Shown here: one piece after another, positions 63,095-64,000 of the stretch
Numbering within the stretch: the first letter of the stretch is position 1
How the letters are laid out: the number at the start of each line of letters is the position of its first letter
DNA from: Spirochaetota bacterium
GTDB taxonomy: Bacteria > Spirochaetota > Brachyspiria > Brachyspirales > JACRPF01
DNA: 64,000 nucleotides
NCBI GenBank assembly: GCA_016214035.1
Contig: JACRPF010000014.1
Location: forward strand, 186,001-250,000
Direction: 5' to 3'
Translations under genes and position numbers: made by a program
Notes under the pieces: model-generated
Databases searched by the model: none
What the model was told of the DNA's origin: nothing
Seen by the model: the letters and a program-made list of their open reading frames with translations, nothing else

Positions 63095-63841
63095 TCAAAC
63101 CCGTGAAACGGTAACGCCGGTCTTCTCAACCGCGGCAACCGCTTCATCGGTCATTGTCGTATCGGTAATGAGCGTATCAACTGCATTGATCGGAAGCACC
63201 TGAACGAAACCCTTTTTTCCGAATTTCTGTGCATCGGCGATAAGCACAACCTTATCCGCTTTTTCCGCAATCTTTTTGGCGACTTCCGCACTTTCAATGA
63301 GGTGCGTGGTAAGCCCGTGTTCTATCGAAAATCCGTCCGTGCCGATGAAAGCGAGCGATACATGAAACTGCTCAAGCTCACGAAGCGTCATGGGGCCTAC
63401 GAACGATTCGGTGGCGGGACGGAATTCTCCGCCGATAAGCGTGAGATGCATCGCCGGATTGATGCGCGCATACGGAAATATGAGTGATGAATTACTGACG
63501 ATATGAATATCACGTTTTCCGAGAAGATATTTTGCAATGAGCGCCGTCGTTGTTCCCGCATCCACCATTATCGTATCACCGTTCTGAACCATCTCAGCGG
63601 CCGCTTTTGCGATGCGCTTTTTTGAATCGTTCATGTTCTTTAAGCGTTCCATAATGCTCGGATGGAACGCAGGCAACGCCCCGCCTTTGCTGCGTATGAT
63701 AAGACCCTTTTCTTCAAGTGAACTCAAACATGTCCTTACGGTTACCGCGGACACGTTAAGCTGTTTGCTGAGCTCATTAACGCTGATACTGCTGTCTTCA
63801 GCCAATATCGCTATTATTTTACTTTCGTAATCACTGCTCAT
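63095..63841 (-). CDS. DeoR-family transcriptional repressor
   Basis: The product is 248 aa. The winged helix-turn-helix (SSISVNELSKQLNVSAVTVR) differs from the classical SxxTIRRDL but is in the same place. The C-terminal sensor domain carries DAGTTTALIAKYL, VSNSSL, GGEF and FIGTDGFS, the sugar-phosphate-binding motifs of this family. It is the first gene of the long catabolic operon and probably controls its own promoter. The inducer is likely a phosphorylated sugar or polyol made by the operon. Confidence 0.93.
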   Translation of the reverse strand: MSSDYESKIIAILAEDSSISVNELSKQLNVSAVTVRTCLSSLEEKGLIIRSKGGALPAFHPSIMERLKNMNDSKKRIAKAAAEMVQNGDTIMVDAGTTTALIAKYLLGKRDIHIVSNSSLIFPYARINPAMHLTLIGGEFRPATESFVGPMTLRELEQFHVSLAFIGTDGFSIEHGLTTHLIESAEVAKKIAEKADKVVLIADAQKFGKKGFVQVLPINAVDTLITDTTMTDEAVAAVEKTGVTVSRV

Positions 63842-63865
63842 TTATATTCTTTTATAGCACTTTAT

Positions 63866-63892
63866 CTTTCGTTATGCTTTTCTTTTGCTTTC
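63866..63892. promoter_or_regulatory. probable DeoR-type operator, 11-base phased repeat
   Basis: On the + strand CTTTC (63866-63870), CTTTT (63877-63881) and CTTTC (63888-63892) are spaced exactly 11 bases apart, with an extra CTTTT at 63882. TTTC-type direct repeats in helical phase are typical of DeoR/AgaR-family operators. The repeat lies just downstream of the predicted deoR transcription start, where binding would block elongation or promoter escape. Confidence 0.55.
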
Positions 63893-63899
63893 ATATCGC

Positions 63900-63929
63900 A
63901 TAATATAATCAATATATTGAATTTGTCAA
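63900..63929 (-). promoter_or_regulatory. promoter of the deoR-led operon
   Basis: Minus strand: TTGACA (63929-63924), then TATATT (63907-63902) at 16 bases or TATTAT (63905-63900) at 18. Strongly AT-rich. It is the only good promoter found upstream of deoR. Confidence 0.65.
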
Positions 63930-63981
63930 GCATTTTTTGAATAAAAAGACATTCGTACAGTATTTGATTTTCCAAAATAAT

Positions 63982-64000
63982 GTCGCTCTCGCGATGCATC
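63982..64000. repeat. dispersed intergenic element, copy C, cut by window end
   Basis: gtcgctctcgcgatgcatc matches the first bases of copy A with two substitutions (gtcgctttcgcggtgcatc). Only the 5' arm of hairpin 1 is inside the window. Confidence 0.5.

Overview
The window is about 64 kb of ordinary bacterial chromosome of medium GC content, densely packed with roughly 60 genes on both strands. No stretch over 300 bases lacks a gene. There is no rRNA, CRISPR array, insertion sequence or prophage. The cell is a diderm: it has LspA, an MlaC-like protein, beta-barrel and CsgG-like envelope proteins, and short lipoproteins with relaxed lipoboxes. An HDIG-domain protein of the PgpH (c-di-AMP hydrolase) type, the relaxed lipoboxes and the CsgG/barrel proteins suggest an uncultured Spirochaetota-like lineage. 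The multidomain glycosidase, LamG protein and SGNH esterase would also fit a Lentisphaerota-like polysaccharide user. I cannot decide the phylum from this sequence alone.

Layout. 1-5 kb: the C-terminal part of a PgpH-type HD protein, convergent with a secreted multidomain glycoside hydrolase that is divergent from an AraC regulator. 5-20 kb: rRNA pseudouridine synthase, MlaC-like protein, ABC-F ATPase, FtsX-like membrane protein plus uronate-isomerase-like protein, ProC, YhhN, HrpB helicase, ComFB-like protein, PyrK-like flavoprotein and Mfd. 20-29 kb: MoxR ATPase, YihY/BrkB protein, Atl repair protein, an orphan protein, HAD phosphatase, tRNA-Val, YjbQ, ThiL, Pta, and an ECF sigma/anti-sigma/Spy-like cassette. 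29-36 kb: XseA, LamG protein, SGNH esterase, receiver protein, tRNA-Thr, and a tlpA-csgG/barrel-lipoprotein-araC operon. 36-50 kb: RibBA, XerD-type recombinase, RecO, NrnA-like DHH protein, a membrane/degenerate HD-GYP pair, a tandem class II aldolase, RlmD-type methyltransferase, STAS protein, LspA, RluD, LepB, an LPP20-like lipoprotein, a GNAT enzyme and CvpA.

50-64 kb is the most distinctive part: one long minus-strand operon. A DeoR-family repressor is followed by E2, E3 and a fused alpha/beta E1 of a 2-oxoacid dehydrogenase complex. Then come a fusion of a mannitol-1-phosphate-dehydrogenase-like domain to a PHP phosphoesterase-like domain, a class II aldolase fused to a short-chain dehydrogenase, a sorbose-1-phosphate-reductase-like zinc dehydrogenase, and finally lipB and lipA. 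It reads as a self-contained catabolic module: a polyol or sugar phosphate is oxidised, cleaved by the aldolase, and the resulting 2-oxoacid is converted to acyl-CoA by a complex whose lipoyl arm is made by the same operon. A phased CTTTC repeat next to the deoR promoter is the likely operator.

Two patterns go beyond single genes. First, several genes have a good sigma-70 -10 box only 6-9 bases before the ATG, which implies leaderless mRNAs. Second, an intergenic element with three hairpins occurs at 24.05 kb and 61.56 kb, and begins again at the right edge of the window.
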